From Amphiduros pacificus (taxonomy: Eukaryota > Annelida > Polychaeta > Phyllodocida > Hesionidae), in the NCBI GenBank assembly GCA_949316495.1, contig OX439000.1, forward strand, positions 70,624,570-70,688,569: a stretch of 64,000 nucleotides of DNA. The letters are read 5' to 3'. Each line of letters starts with the position of its first letter. Within the stretch, counting starts at the first letter, position 1. Position numbers and translations under genes: made by a program. Below the pieces are notes generated by a model. The model saw only the letters and a program-made list of their open reading frames with translations, was not told where the DNA came from and did not search any database. Shown here in pieces: positions 25,974 through 35,305 of this stretch.

Positions 25974-28900
25974 CAGAATTAAATATATACCATTGTTCAT
26001 GAGTGCAAACAACTGACCTTTATAGATTTATCTGTATGTTGGCAATCTTTCTTAGCTTGTCTGATGAGTTCAGTGGCATTGATGTTGCCTCCGACCACAT
26101 ACATGTAAGGCCTGGTGTATGCAATGGGATAGTCCATGACCCTGACCAAGGAGACGCTAACATTATTGTAATATATTCACTCGCAACAAAGAGAACGAAA
26201 CTTCTTTTGTATATATCTTTATATCTTTAAGAACATTGTATTCCAATTAGTCTAGTGAATAGTATTATACGGTTTGATTGTTTAATTGAGACGCACTGTT
26301 ACATGTTAAACTTGTGATGTTCAAAAGGAATAAAATCTTCTACATTCTGTCATGCCCTTGTTCGCCGAACCTTGATGGCGCTTAGGTACATTAATTAATG
26401 TCTGAATGGGTCCACAAGATGATAACTGTGGACCTTGATGGTTGCACACTGGGCCCTTACCTCATACGTCTCGTGGCATCCTCCACAATGGGCCCTTACC
26501 TCATACGTCTCGTGGTATCCTCCACACTGGGCCCTAACCTCATATGTCTCGTGGCATCCTCCACACTGGGTCCTTAACTCAAACGTCTCGTGGCATCCTC
26601 CACACTGGGCCCTTAACTCAAACGTCTCGTGGCATCCTCCACACTGGGCCCTTAACTCATACGTCTCGTGGCATCATCCACACTGGGTCCTTACCTCATA
26701 CGTCTCATGGCATCCTCCACACTGGGCCCTTACCTCATATATCTCTTGGCATCCTCCACACTGGGCCCTTAACTCAAACGTCTCGTGGCATCCTCCACAC
26801 TGGGCCCTTACCTCAAACGTCTCGTGGCATCCTCCACACTGGGCCCTTACCTCATACGTCTCGTGGCATCCTCCACACTGGGCCCTTACCTCATACGTCT
26901 CGTGGCATCCTCCACACTGGGCTCTTGCCTCATACGTCTCGTGGCATCCTCCACACTGGGCCCTTACCTCATACGTCTCGTGGCATCATCCACACTGGGC
27001 CCTTACCTCATACGTCTCGTGGTATCCTCCACTAGCAGAGAACTGTGAATCTTGAGAGCCTCCAACATCTTGTGGATATATCCGATAACTTCGCTAATAT
27101 TGTGAGTCCTGCGCTGAACAAGGGGACCGGTTCCTCGAATATGACGGAGACATTTACCAACTGACTTAAATACAAATCACAATCAATTTACATGAATCTG
27201 CATTTATCTCAGTAGGATTTGAATTCGTTTCTACAATTTCTATGATTACTGCGTAAAATTTTACCTCCATATTATCACTGATATTATATAACCTTATTCC
27301 CGCTTTTTCATTGAGGTTCTTCAGTTCATTCATAAGAGTCACGTGATCTAAAACATGGCGGCGCTTCCTCTGGCAATAACCAAATCATAAAAAGAACAAT
27401 TATAGATGTTAGATTTTGAAATTAATGTCAATTTTCAAAAATATAAGTAATCGAGTTTGAATATTTTTTTTACAGTGGTTTATTCTTTGTAAATATTTTC
27501 TAGATATTTCATATGAAAATGTCTACCTTGAAGACCATCCTTTAAAATTTTTAATTTGAAGTCAGTTTTGAGCATGTCATTTGTTTATTACAGTTCTCAT
27601 ATTTGTCATATTTCATCATGTTGAAATTTTATATGCCATTTTACCTGATATTGTTTGAACATTTGACTTTCAAGGGAACTAAAAGTTATTTGGGTATTTT
27701 ACTTTGTGTCCAGCAAGACGTAGCAAGCCTACCATCAATCGCCTATGCCTGTGTTTCATTTTGTCGATGTATATTTGTATCTGTGAGCACTGCATGATGG
27801 TCCTCTCTGAATGTTCCAGTAGCTCCTGCCCTCGCCGCTTCGTTCCATTCGCAGATTCTATCACCTCGGCGATTTTTATTATCCTTGTTTCTTGATTCTC
27901 AATTGTCCTATAATAAATGTAAATTCATCAAATAAAGGTGCATTGAATGGATTTCACTATAATCTGCATAAACAAGAAAATCTTTTCAAAAAAAAAGAAT
28001 GTGTATGCAATTTTCTTTTTAAATTGATATTTATATTTCTCCATCGCCCAATGTGACGACATATATGCGATCTTTGTTTCTGAGTGGATTTGCGGACTGC
28101 TGAAAAGAAGGAAATGTGCACAGTTCGGAGCACCGCCATCCTAAACGAACCGAGTGCATCACAGAATGACACAGAAATCTCTGACGTATTCGCAACAGCC
28201 CTCGTCGTCTCTGATCACTCCATATGCAATTTTATCATAATATAGTCTATATTACTACATATATTTATTATTGCAAACAAAAATAGTTCAAATAGATGTG
28301 TGCATACTAACTTGATGAGGTTGCGAGCTTTGCGCAGAGTCCTGGCCGCCTTGAAGCTCGCATGGACAGTTGTGATGTTGCTGGTCTTAAATCCTCGCCT
28401 AGCAATTGTTTCCATGTGAGGCTTGTAGTTATCGGGGAAACAAGGAGGGTGAAATATTCTGAAAATAAAGTTTATTTTACCAAAATGATTTAAGTGCTAA
28501 AGACATAATGATAATCTAAACGAATGTGTAATCTCAGTGTATCCAGATAGTATTGAATTGTCACTAAATCCTCTCAAGAATAAACAACATAGGTAACCTG
28601 CACTTAAGGTGAGTCACAGTAGAAGTAACCTGCACCTGAGGTGATCACCTGAGTCACAGTAGGAGTAACCAGCACCTGAGGTGGCCACCTGAGTCACAGT
28701 AGGAGTAACCTGCACCTGAGGTGACCACCTGAGTCAGAAAAGGAGTAACCAGCACCTGAGGTGACCACCTGAGTCACAGTAGAAGTAACCTGCACCTGAG
28801 GTGGCCACCTGAGTCACAGTAGAAGTAACCTGCACCTGAGGTGATCACCTGAGTCACAGTAGAAGTAACCTGCACCTAAGGTGACCAACTCAGTCACGGT

Positions 28901-31900
28901 AGAAGTAACCTGCACCTAAGGTGACCACCTCAGTCAGAGTAGGAGTAACCTGCACCTAAGGTGACCACCTGAATCACAGTAGAAGTAACCTGCACCTGAG
29001 GTGACCACCTGAGTCACAGTAGAAGTAACCTGCACCTAAGGTGACCACCTGAGTCACAGTAGGAGTAACCTGCACCTAAGGTGACCACCTCAGTCACAGT
29101 AGAAGTAACCTGCACCTAAGGTGACCACCTCAGTCACAGTAGGAGTAACCTGCACCTAAGGTGACCACCTGAGTCACAGTAGGAGTAACCAGCACCTGAG
29201 GTGGCCACCTGCACCTGAGGTGACCACCTGAGTCAGAAAAGGAGTAACCAGCACCTGAGGTGACCACCTGAGTCACAGTAGAAGTAACCTGCACATGAGG
29301 TGGCCACCTGAGTCACAGTAGAAGTAACCTGCACCTGAGGTGATCACCTGAGTCACAGTAGGAGTAACCAGCACCTGAGGTGGCCACCTGAGTCACAGTA
29401 GGAGTAACCTGCACCTGAGGTGACCACCTGAGTCAGAAAAGGAGTAACCAGCACCTGAGGTGACCACCTGAGTCACAGTAGAAGTAACCTGCACCTGAGG
29501 TGGCCACCTGAGTCACAGTAGAAGTAACCTGCACCTGAGGTGATCACCTGAGTCACAGTAGGAGTAACCAGCACCTGAGGTGGCCACCTGAGTCACAGTA
29601 GGAGTAACCTGCACCTGAGGTGACCACCTGAGTCACAGTAGGAGTAACCTGCACCTGAGGTGGCCACCTGAGTCACAGTAGGAGTAACCTGCACCTGAGG
29701 TGACCACCTGAGTCACAGTAGAAGTAACCTGCACCTGAGGTGACCACCTGAGTCACAGTAGGAGTAACCAGCACCTGCACCTGAGGTGACCACCTGAGTC
29801 ACAGTAGGAGTAACCAGCACCTGCACCTGAGGTGACCACCTGAGTCAGAGTAGGAATGACCTGTTCATGTGGTGACCACCTGAGATGCAGTAGGACTAAA
29901 ATGCGCCTTAGATATTTATGAATAAAAGTCACTGAAGCTCAGTCAAAAATTAGAGTAGTACACACCTGCTTATAAGATGACCACCTAATCGTGACACTAA
30001 AACCACATTGTGTATGAACCACATTAGAACTCACCTGCGCCGGAGGTGGCCACCAATGCGTGACATCTGTCGGCAATGCCTTTCATCAGCGAGAAATGTC
30101 CGTGTGAGGTTATAGACCACATATTGTGCATCTGTAAAATACTATGCAATTGTATTTGGATATGAATCAGTAATTAGTGCTGTAATCTTTTGCAAGAAAA
30201 ACGTCTTCCTTTTTCTCCTTGTACCAGTAGTAACATGTGACGTCACAGCTGCACATTTTGTGATGTTTCATTTTATCCCATCACATAACTCCACAGATTA
30301 TTTTCAAATTTCAAATACAACAAGAAACATAACATGAAAAAATTCTTTAAAAAAGAAACCACTTTGTGCTGTAAACATTTGAAATTTATTTCAAACACAT
30401 TTTTTGTGTGGAAATTGACATCTGGCGGGGATGTTTTCGAAAAATAGCGCTTTTATGGCAGTGCGTTAATGTGCGTCAACATGTATGTATGTGCACTTAT
30501 TGTGCTTTTATATATATATGCAGTTAAGCACTTACATTGCATTTAAACATTCCCATGCACATGACAATATAAAAACAATGATCACTTTTTATAATGTGCT
30601 ATTACGATCAATTTGAAATATACACAGGGTTCTATCTCAATCTAGCAAAAATCTAATCATGATTTGAAACTGTGTCACGAGTTCAATATCGGCATGGCCG
30701 GGGATCAAACCCACGACCTTTGCCCGTTGCCAATTTGTGTCAGATACTATCAGAAATACGTCTTCGTAAAAAACCAAAGTTTTCAAGTTTTCAGCACATT
30801 ATGTATAAGCAATGGCTGCCCTATTAATGACAAGTTCTATCTCTTGTAAGAAAAACGTCATCAGTTTGTGGGCTTCTGATAGTCATGTAAACATTCCCTC
30901 CAAATATCTGACATTGTTCAGAAAGTTGGTGTTTCTAATTTAAAGAAGTTTGTCTTGTTATTCAGCATACCTCTCCAGACCTTTTTAGACCACTGATTTG
31001 TGATAAGACCTATACTAACCATGAATCCTGCTCGACATTGCATGAATCTGTGGCATCACTTCCTGCGCCTGCAGAATCAAATCCGATATCTTCTTCCTTT
31101 TTGCAATGCCACTCCTCATCTGAATATACACAATGAAAACAGGAAATCAATATAACCGGAAGCGGAAACATTATGCAGTCAGCATTGTCGAGAAAGGTAA
31201 TATTACTACAGGTCAGGTGATTATAGGTCGTATTTTGTGTTCACATGTAATTTTACGGTAAAAAGATCACTAGATAATATTTATATATATATTGATATAT
31301 ATTCATATATTTCCTAACTTCATGATTGTTGATGGAACCAACAAATTAATATATTATCTTATTCAAAACTGACCATATGCAATTTGCGTTTTACATCATG
31401 TCGTCGATTACTCAGGGTATTGACCTCGGATGCTATGCTGGACATTGAAGACATTTCATCTCTGAACATAATCTACAAAATGATATTTCAAATCATGAAC
31501 ACTGGTTTTTACAAATCTACGAATAATGAGTGTCATTGACGAACGAGCCCATAACAATTGGCATTTTTAAATTAAAATACGCAGTGTATTCAAATTAATA
31601 AATTTACGGATAGAAAAATCAGCTTTTTGTCATTTTGTCAAAATTAGTATATTGAACCTTACCTGCTGGCCGAAGTAGAGTTCAGATAGTTGATGTTGAT
31701 TTATGGGCATGTATGGAGAGGGATGTAGATCCACCATTCTCTGCAACAAACAGCCTCAAACACTTAGGTCAAAGATCTTAGGATATTTAGGATTTGTACA
31801 ACTGAATTGTTTTCTCTGTGTGGGCAATTCTACTGGGATATCCATTTGATCTTCTCCCTTCCTTAAATGTTCAATGACAATTGGTTATTGGAAATAATAT

Positions 31901-32960
31901 CCCATTTGATATATTGACAATATAACAAATGATCTTTAATCAGTCAATAATTAGAAAATAAAAAAAGATATCTTATCACCCGCTGGTTATTTGTCTGTTG
32001 TCCGCAGTTACATGATTGTGAAAAGCTTGATGGTATAATATAATTTAATTCATGATTTTACTTCAGAAAATAGAAATAGACCTACTTTCATTGTGAGGGC
32101 ATGCGCATTGATATTATTTAGCCGCATCACAGTGAGTTTGTGTCTGGCGGATGTAGAAGAGGAGACATTTAAAACCGACACCACCATTGGTAAGGCGTCC
32201 ATTCCCAACAAGCGAGGTCCGCAGTCTGCAACACCAATCAATATCCTCGTCCTGCTCACGCCTCCACATTTTATTCAAACAATATCTAACAATCATGTTA
32301 ATACATGCGGCCAAATATAGGTCTTAACCTCGATAAGATGGCAGAAAAAACTTTGTAGTTTTATATATTCATTAGGTGCCAACAAAAAATAACTGTAAAC
32401 AAAATTTTTCCTTTTCTTTCCAAATATTTCCTTTTTTCGTAAGTACTATATCATTTTCTTGTGGTTGTTGTAATTATCAAACTAGACCACAATACAAACA
32501 CTATTAAGTAGAGGGCCTTGTCTGTAATATATATGCATTGTGTACGTAACATATCAATTACACATAAATTTATGTCTAGCGTTTTGATATTTGGAGCAGA
32601 TAAATCGCAATCATTTCATACAACGATATTTGGGCCCTAAATTATAATGTTAAACTACATGCAGTACTTATTCCAATATCAATCTCTTACACAGATCGTT
32701 TTATAAAACAACAAGCACTGTGTATAGAATTAAATTTATCAAATATATATACTAGTATATGGAAATATATATATATTGAAATATGGAAATCATATGATAA
32801 TCTTAATCTTACCGGCCCTAGCAGTGAGTGAGCTATTAGGAGAGCTGGATGGGAGGGCGATGTTCTGCATCTCCAGACACTGCCACATATAAAACTTGTC
32901 ACCCCTAGCCACTCCAGTGAGGTACAGCACCATCAGGCCATTGACGAGGGCACCGGGCAT
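1782..32960 (-). CDS. secreted laminin-alpha-like protein with coiled coils, Ser/Thr-rich linker and two LG domains
   Basis: A 28-exon model in which every exon has AG/GT ends and every junction keeps phase. Transcript order: 32960-32813, 32225-32086, 31740-31663, 31472-31374, 31119-31020, 30131-30035, 28458-28312, 27907-27733, 27369-27265, 27113-27007, 26111-26018, 25810-25750, 25642-25563, 25197-25155, 24956-24721, 24379-24236, 5893-5554, 5214-5125, 4893-4594, 4299-4133, 3956-3798, 3656-3520, 3308-3173, 3049-2882, 2750-2625, 2406-2255, 2164-1970, 1821-1782. The sum is 3864 nt, 1287 aa. The order signal peptide, coiled coil, mucin-like linker, coiled coil, LG-LG resembles the C-terminal half of a laminin alpha chain without EGF-like or LN modules. 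The role is inferred: a basement-membrane or matrix protein binding through its LG domains. The long intron 24235-5894 could instead separate two genes, but the phase match and missing signal peptide argue for one. Confidence 0.75.
2882..3956 (-). CDS. laminin-like gene, laminin-G domain 1
   Basis: Exons 3798-3956, 3520-3656, 3173-3308 and 2882-3049 join in phases 0, 2, 0, 0. The translation shows LG hallmarks: ANSLSLDVKTSASKGNIITL as the opening strands, LDLRRGRPSLIWNEAGEV, then DGNWHSIKVERQGKTVKL (the conserved D-G-x-W-H block), HIALGLSK and VGDAASMCVTNLQVD, with a later Cys that could form the usual LG disulfide. The last exon uses donor CCT/GTAATA; an alternative GT at 2917-2918 breaks the frame of the next exon and was rejected. 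Confidence 0.85.
4133..5893 (-). CDS. laminin-like gene, acidic segment and second coiled coil
   Basis: Exons 5554-5893, 5125-5214, 4594-4893 and 4133-4299 join in phases 1, 1, 1, 0. The first is rich in Thr, Glu and Asp and holds a 33-bp tandem duplication coding DGDLSNPDISE twice. The next three are helical and charged with heptad-like spacing (for example DDQWEEIDEIQTDLVERHNR, DDIRRQLQQTRDHIDLIQ). This is what precedes the LG domains in laminin alpha chains, where the coiled coil forms the trimer. Whether this protein enters a laminin trimer is unknown. Confidence 0.75.
6040..6633. mobile_element. hAT-like MITE with poly-G terminal repeats
   Basis: Flanked by an identical 8-bp duplication GTTTCTAC at 6032-6039 and 6634-6641, the size made by hAT transposition. 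The ends are inverted: CCC then a long G run and TACT on the left, and AGTACC, a C run and GGG on the right. The interior (594 bp in all) is built of imperfect repeats of a 16-bp word like CCCTAAATCAGGGTAC, itself nearly palindromic, in a duplicated block. There is no coding capacity. It lies in the large intron of the laminin-like gene. Confidence 0.8.
6642..6913. other. intron sequence, no feature seen
   Basis: AT-rich intron sequence of the laminin-like gene between the MITE and the next minisatellite. I see no coding or repeat structure. Confidence 0.5.
6914..7280. repeat. 18-bp minisatellite
   Basis: About 20 copies of ATGATGTTACCCACCAGC with a few variants (GGTACC, GAGGCT), which form a higher-order pattern of longer blocks. 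It is open in several frames only because the unit is a multiple of three without stops. It is not next to a splice site. Confidence 0.95.
7281..7382. repeat. 21-bp tandem repeat, about 5 copies
   Basis: Directly follows the 18-bp array. The unit is CACAATACCACATATGATGT plus one base, with small changes between copies. Confidence 0.85.
8703..14678 (+). CDS. secreted cysteine-rich protein with chitin-binding-like module, nested gene
   Basis: Three exons, 8703-8760, 13404-13619 and 14191-14678, both introns phase 1, giving 762 nt, 253 aa. Exon 1 encodes the signal peptide MKMEISQTLTVLLIVLVTE and ends at a perfect donor (GTAAGT). Exon 2 carries six Cys with spacing 16-4-14-17-5, including DCHFVTC and ACAPGT, like CBM14 (peritrophin-A) chitin-binding modules. 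Exon 3 is a second Cys-rich part (11 Cys, N-glycosylation sites NIS, NSS, NVT) that I do not recognise; it ends FSGIIT and TAG. The gene lies wholly inside the 18 kb intron of the laminin-like gene on the opposite strand. The role (binding of chitin or another glycan, extracellular) is inferred. Confidence 0.75.
9225..9997. repeat. 18-bp minisatellite with higher-order blocks
   Basis: About 43 copies of TAACAAATACATGGCCAT and variants (GGCTGT, GACCGT, CAGATACA), in intron 1 of the nested gene. Variants recur in the same order about every 290 bp, so the array grew by block duplication. All minus-strand frames are open by chance of unit length. Confidence 0.95.
10540..10745. repeat. degenerate AGAATGGATAAGAATTGA-like tandem repeat
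   Basis: Loose repetition of words such as AGAATGGATAAGATTAGAAT, AGAATTGATTGGAATGG and AGAATGGATTGGAAT. It is old and diverged, and the boundaries are approximate. Confidence 0.4.
11070..12490 (+). repeat. two diverged direct copies of a dispersed repeat
   Basis: The segment 11140-11415 (words ACCAGTAATATATGTTT, AGTGATGTCACCATTGACCT, TCATGTGACCTTTGACCTTG) recurs at 11970-12240 with moderate divergence. The ends carry AACTCTGCTGA/TTAGCAGAGCT words that look like terminal inverted repeats. It is non-coding. A MITE has inserted into the first copy at 11426-11884. Confidence 0.7.
11426..11884. mobile_element. MITE with ~50-bp inverted ends and 8-9 bp target duplication
   Basis: The ends TAGTGTTCTCCAATCACC and GGTGATTGGAGAACACTA are inverted, and pairing extends about 50 bp inward. 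TTGAATTCA flanks it on both sides (11417-11425 and 11885-11893); the uninterrupted copy of the host repeat near 12227 has a single TTGAATTC, confirming insertion. TSD length fits hAT (8) or Mutator-like (9). The interior shares about 90 bp (AAAACGGGTTT, TTGCAGCTGGC) with the element at 37346-37713. Confidence 0.75.
12826..12975 (+). repeat. dispersed repeat, also present inverted at 59000-59145
   Basis: Carries the same words as 59000-59145 on the other strand: GGGTTAACCCGTTGTCCTTG, CCGGGTGGGTTGTCATG and CTACAAGTAGGT. At the second site it is followed by a tRNA-like segment, so this may be a SINE body. Confidence 0.7.
14679..15119. other. 3' flank of the nested gene
   Basis: No coding signal. 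AATAAA at 14935-14940 is a candidate polyadenylation signal for the nested plus-strand gene, 257 nt past its stop. Confidence 0.4.
15120..15715 (-). mobile_element. CR1-type LINE, 3' end
   Basis: The minus-strand translation RIDFKILLLTWKALNGKAPP ... LRTVGDRAFSSVSPRLWNSL ... SFKNRLKTHLFRMHF is the conserved tail of CR1-like ORF2. The 3' end is a short AATAATAATAATGAT tail at 15121-15140. It belongs to the same family as 57600-58995 (most codons shared). 5'-truncated. Confidence 0.9.
15880..16374 (+). CDS. unidentified ORF, possibly mobile-element derived
   Basis: An open 164-codon frame beginning at an ATG or within a longer broken frame. It is acidic and includes QFTGERSWLMIERFDVLTDW and VVNDCAERSIKDMTEYVNYV. 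I recall similar 'ND-AER-IK' segments at the C-terminus of repeated, uncharacterised invertebrate ORFs, which would make this a transposon fragment; I cannot name the family. It lies between a LINE tail and an LTR-element fossil in the large intron, a repeat-rich place. No splice sites or promoter are evident. The function is unknown. Confidence 0.45.
   Translation: MLTESEDMVPLALCDQGTSPTEKAAIVTAMLTTGKPQDFPPRKPEMKEHLLLGRQPGDVHLSQFTGERSWLMIERFDVLTDWMQLPPQDWMGVPSYDRFKNLVDGLEVVNDCAERSIKDMTEYVNYVKNADRQDRVLFIVNHHCQLLDFHNLTKQQMDNMDDYL
16375..17099. other. AT-rich intron sequence, nothing recognised
   Basis: Follows the unidentified ORF. An AATAAATAAATA cluster near 16511-16522 could serve as its polyadenylation signal. 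No other structure is seen. Confidence 0.4.
17100..20450 (+). mobile_element. broken Ty3/Gypsy LTR-retrotransposon fossil
   Basis: Recognisable parts in order: a gag-type zinc knuckle around 17540-17600, a protease/reverse-transcriptase part at 17755-18411, and a long integrase part with a C-terminal tail at 18569-19723, followed by AT-rich sequence to about 20450 with an AATAAA at 20393. The protein type resembles the K02A2.6-like (A/B-clade) Ty3/Gypsy elements. The copy is broken, with at least three breaks. I could not delimit a pair of LTRs, so the ends are approximate. Moderately old: long parts remain readable. Confidence 0.85.
20905..21200 (-). mobile_element. CR1-type LINE, 3' end fragment
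   Basis: The minus translation GLKTIGDRAFSSIGPKLWNA and SVDLFKSRLKTHLFRIHVL matches the same ORF2 tail as 15120-15715 but is clearly diverged, so it is another subfamily. The 3' tail is a TAA/TTA microsatellite at 20905-20965. Confidence 0.85.
21201..23147. other. intron sequence, no feature seen
   Basis: AT-rich part of the large intron of the laminin-like gene. No convincing coding frame, tandem array or inverted repeat was found by eye. Confidence 0.5.
23148..23518. mobile_element. possible MITE with short inverted ends
   Basis: Bounded by CAGGCCTTG on the left and CAAGGCCTG on the right. Inside are repeated CTGGCCC/GGGCCAG and GAGCAACC/GGGCAACC words that pair with each other. No target-site duplication is visible, so this is tentative. 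Confidence 0.35.
24236..28458 (-). CDS. laminin-like gene, middle exons: coiled coil, Ser/Thr-rich linker, SG site, dibasic site
   Basis: Exons 28312-28458, 27733-27907, 27265-27369, 27007-27113, 26018-26111, 25750-25810, 25563-25642, 25155-25197, 24721-24956 and 24236-24379 join in phases 2, 0, 0, 2, 0, 1, 0, 1, 0, 0. The first five continue the coiled coil (for example ENQETRIIKIAEVIESANGT). Then comes a Thr/Ser/Pro-rich linker (DILEPTTKKQKTTVTLPSTT and on), typical of mucin-type O-glycosylation. The short exon 25155-25197 encodes EETGSGAVHSGDGE, an acidic-flanked Ser-Gly site of the kind used for glycosaminoglycan chains. The last exon contains NRRKKRE, a possible furin site. Without splicing, that exon would stop two codons past its donor. 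Confidence 0.75.
25883..25971. repeat. (TA)n microsatellite
   Basis: About 44 uninterrupted TA dinucleotides in the intron between the exons at 25750-25810 and 26018-26111 of the laminin-like gene. Confidence 0.98.
26450..27035 (-). repeat. 39-bp minisatellite made of an exon 3' end plus its donor site
   Basis: About 15 copies. Read on the minus strand, each unit holds the last ~26 nt of the exon 27007-27113 (GAGACGTATGAG at its end), the donor GTAAGG, and a few intron bases. The first unit is the real exon end; the rest run on into the intron, so about 14 extra copies of the 5' splice site exist. In the gene's frame each unit starts with a stop right after the donor (AGG TAA). Confidence 0.9.
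28597..29885 (-). repeat. 40-bp minisatellite derived from an exon/donor junction
   Basis: About 31 copies. The unit, on the plus strand, contains CACCTGAGGTGGCCACCTGA; the end of the exon 30035-30131 with its donor reads CACCTGCGCCGGAGGTGGCC on the same strand. The GT of the donor is kept in each unit, mostly as GTTACT instead of GTGAGT. Two eroded units (around 29890-30020) bridge the array and the exon. Units differ by A/G variants arranged in blocks. Confidence 0.85.
30035..32960 (-). CDS. laminin-like gene, 5' exons: signal peptide and first coiled coil
   Basis: Start at ATG 32960: the translation opens MPGALVNGLMVLYLTGVARG, a good signal peptide, and an acceptor (TTGTGCAG) lies just before the ATG, implying a 5' UTR exon further right. 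Exons 32813-32960, 32086-32225, 31663-31740, 31374-31472, 31020-31119 and 30035-30131 have intron phases 1, 0, 0, 0, 1, 2. After an N-terminal stretch with Cys and an N-glycosylation site (NVSS), the translation turns helical and charged (for example EMSSMSSIASEVNTL), consistent with a coiled coil. The exon ending at 30035 has donor GTGAGT; its junction seeds the 28.6-29.9 kb minisatellite. Confidence 0.75.
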
Positions 32961-33249
32961 GGTCACTGAGTCACCTGCACAATCAGGTCCACACTCCAAA
33001 TGTTAATACGTGGAGCAGTCAGTCTGATTGAGGGTGAGAGCGGAAGGGGACGTAATTGGGTTGAGTGTACAGTTTTATTATCACCCAGACATGATCAGAC
33101 CACTAGCGATAATTAGGACATGAAGCAGTGGTAAATTATGGGGCATCCGCACCCCAGCTGGCATGGCTATCATCAATATTCCTATGGCTAAAATAATTGT
33201 CTTCATGGGTTCTGCATATTTTGTACAAAGTGTATATGTATGTTAAGTA

Positions 33250-33706
33250 ATATCTCAGTCACTTTTTACGCCGATTTCAGTTGAGATGCCCGGCCGACGG
33301 TCTTTTTATACAAAATCGGCCGGCGTTTCCATGATGTCTTCTCACCAAACATCACCTAAACGTACACGGCGGGCTCTCATGAGTGTCCCGCAGGCATAAC
33401 TCAAGATTATCTTAGGGCTGCCGGTGGCATCGCACGGTGAAAATAGGATTTAAAAAAAATTATTTAATGTGTTCACCGGCAATCGTGAGATGATTCTAGG
33501 GGCCCTCTACAATGTCCTACAGATATTTGCGGCATTTATCAGACGTCTTTAGGATATCCTATGCGGCGTCCGTGAAAAATGTGGACACAGCTGCAGCCAT
33601 ATGTCAGATTTTCGCTGATAAACTTTCCGGCGCCCGGGACCCTGCAAGGCCGGCCGATTCTTCCATCCCGGCCGGGGCCCGGCGCAAATGAGACTGCTCA
33701 AGGCGT
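33250..33706. mobile_element. GC-rich MITE, copy 2 of the TA-flanked family
   Basis: Shares its ends (CTCAGTCAC..TTACGCCGA / GGCGCAAATGAGACT) and most of the interior (GATGCCCGGCCGA, AGGGCTGCCGGTGGCATCG, GACGTCTTTAGGATATCCT) with 55534-56100. More diverged than that copy. Non-coding. Confidence 0.75.
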
Positions 33707-33710
33707 TAAT

Positions 33711-35305
33711 AGCCGACATGGGGCCCATCACGAAGGTGATATTAGGTCATATTAGAACACAAGAAAGTATCTTTTGGTAGGAAAAATAATTTTCGTTTGT
33801 TTTTTTTGTCATTAACATAGATCTTTGATCCCAAACAGTATTTAAACTACCAACTATTACCAAAATAAGTATTCTAAATGCTATTTAATCTTCCAATCAC
33901 ACCCGATATCCTACACATATCTATTTTAAAACATCCACTTATTTATTAGAGGAATACAATTTTAGAAACATACAATTTCCTCTAATTTGTTTGACTGCAA
34001 TATACATGAATAAACCATAAAAGCTCATTTTTGTTGAGTTTTGTACATGTGTTGTTATTCTATCTAGCATGGTGTGAGTGTGTATACCATTTTGATAGGA
34101 GTGTATGTAGATAGGGGTATCATTAGTCCCCCACTCCGCTCACCCTTCTATGTTGACTTAGGTGACACGCTGCCAATCACAACTTTCCCAATCAAGCTAT
34201 TCTCTGAGTCTGGTCACGTTTAACAAAACATGGTTTTTTATTAGGAAAGACTCACTTTGATTTCAGTGTTGTGCTGGCTCCTTTCCATTGTGCTGGCTCC
34301 TTTCCAGTAGGAACAACCACTGTTGCTGAAAGGGTCATAAACACGCCATTTTGAAATTCAGTTTTTCACACTGAGGCAAGGAGGATTGTTATTTCTCACA
34401 GCCAAGTCGTGGAGTATTTGGAGAATAGCAATCGAGTGGGACATTGTCCACCTCAGGGTCCAAGAACAGGCCTCAAAACGAATAAGATAAACAGAAAAAC
34501 TTGCTCAAGCTGGAGGATAGATTTGTAAACCAATAGCCAAGTGATCAATTTAAATCTGATGGCTTGTAAACTATGTCTCATTGTGAAATTATAAACGATA
34601 TCTTGCATAGAATTGAGATTTGTATTTGTTTCTTTTCACTGATAATCAGAAATTCTTTGGTATATTTTATTTTGTTGTTCCCATATATAAAGAAAGTTAA
34701 ATGTTGACAAATTGCATCATTGCAGGAAGACCTCGCCTAAACTACAAATATTAATCAAGGAAGTTATGTTATTGAATATGTTTAATCAGATTTTATAATA
34801 AATGGCTGGTAAAATAGTTTCCCAGTCGCTAGTAGATTACCTTTACCAGTAAAGAACTTGAAGTAGTCATGTGAACATTGAAATAATATCAATTACGAAT
34901 AGAATTAAAATCGAGACAATATTGATGAGAGTTTCTGTGAAGAGACAAATTGAACCACTTGAAAGGAAATAGTCACCCCTATGGTTTAAAGCCATGCAAA
35001 AAAATTGATGTTCTAACGGTCAGTCATAGACCTTAAACCTTTTATATTTAGCAAAGTTATTGCAACTATTGGATTATCGTATCTTTTAAAAAAAAGAATG
35101 AGATTTTATGTCCGAAGCTATTTTGAAAAATGGACAGAAAAATTTGCCAATCAATATTTCCGATAGGATATTGCCAATTTTTTTGTGCTGATATATTCAA
35201 GGTGCGATAAAAAAAATCAATCACAAGCAGTCTGCAGAAATGTGGCAAAATTAAAATTGACCGAAAAGACTATTAAAACAAAAAATGGTAACAAATCATT
35301 CACTG
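33711..35305. other. intergenic sequence, nothing recognised
   Basis: Between the MITE and the first tRNA gene; AT-rich, no coding frame or array seen. A short direct repeat, GTGCTGGCTCCTTTCCA, occurs twice near 34270-34305. Confidence 0.4.

Noticed and set aside
26435-27055. Plus-strand 206-codon frame with a 13-residue repeat
   Set aside because: A by-product of the 39-bp array; the strand is opposite to the gene and no start or splice context exists.
28597-29885. Possible CRISPR-like array of direct repeats
   Set aside because: Units are contiguous with no unique spacers, and the genome is animal.
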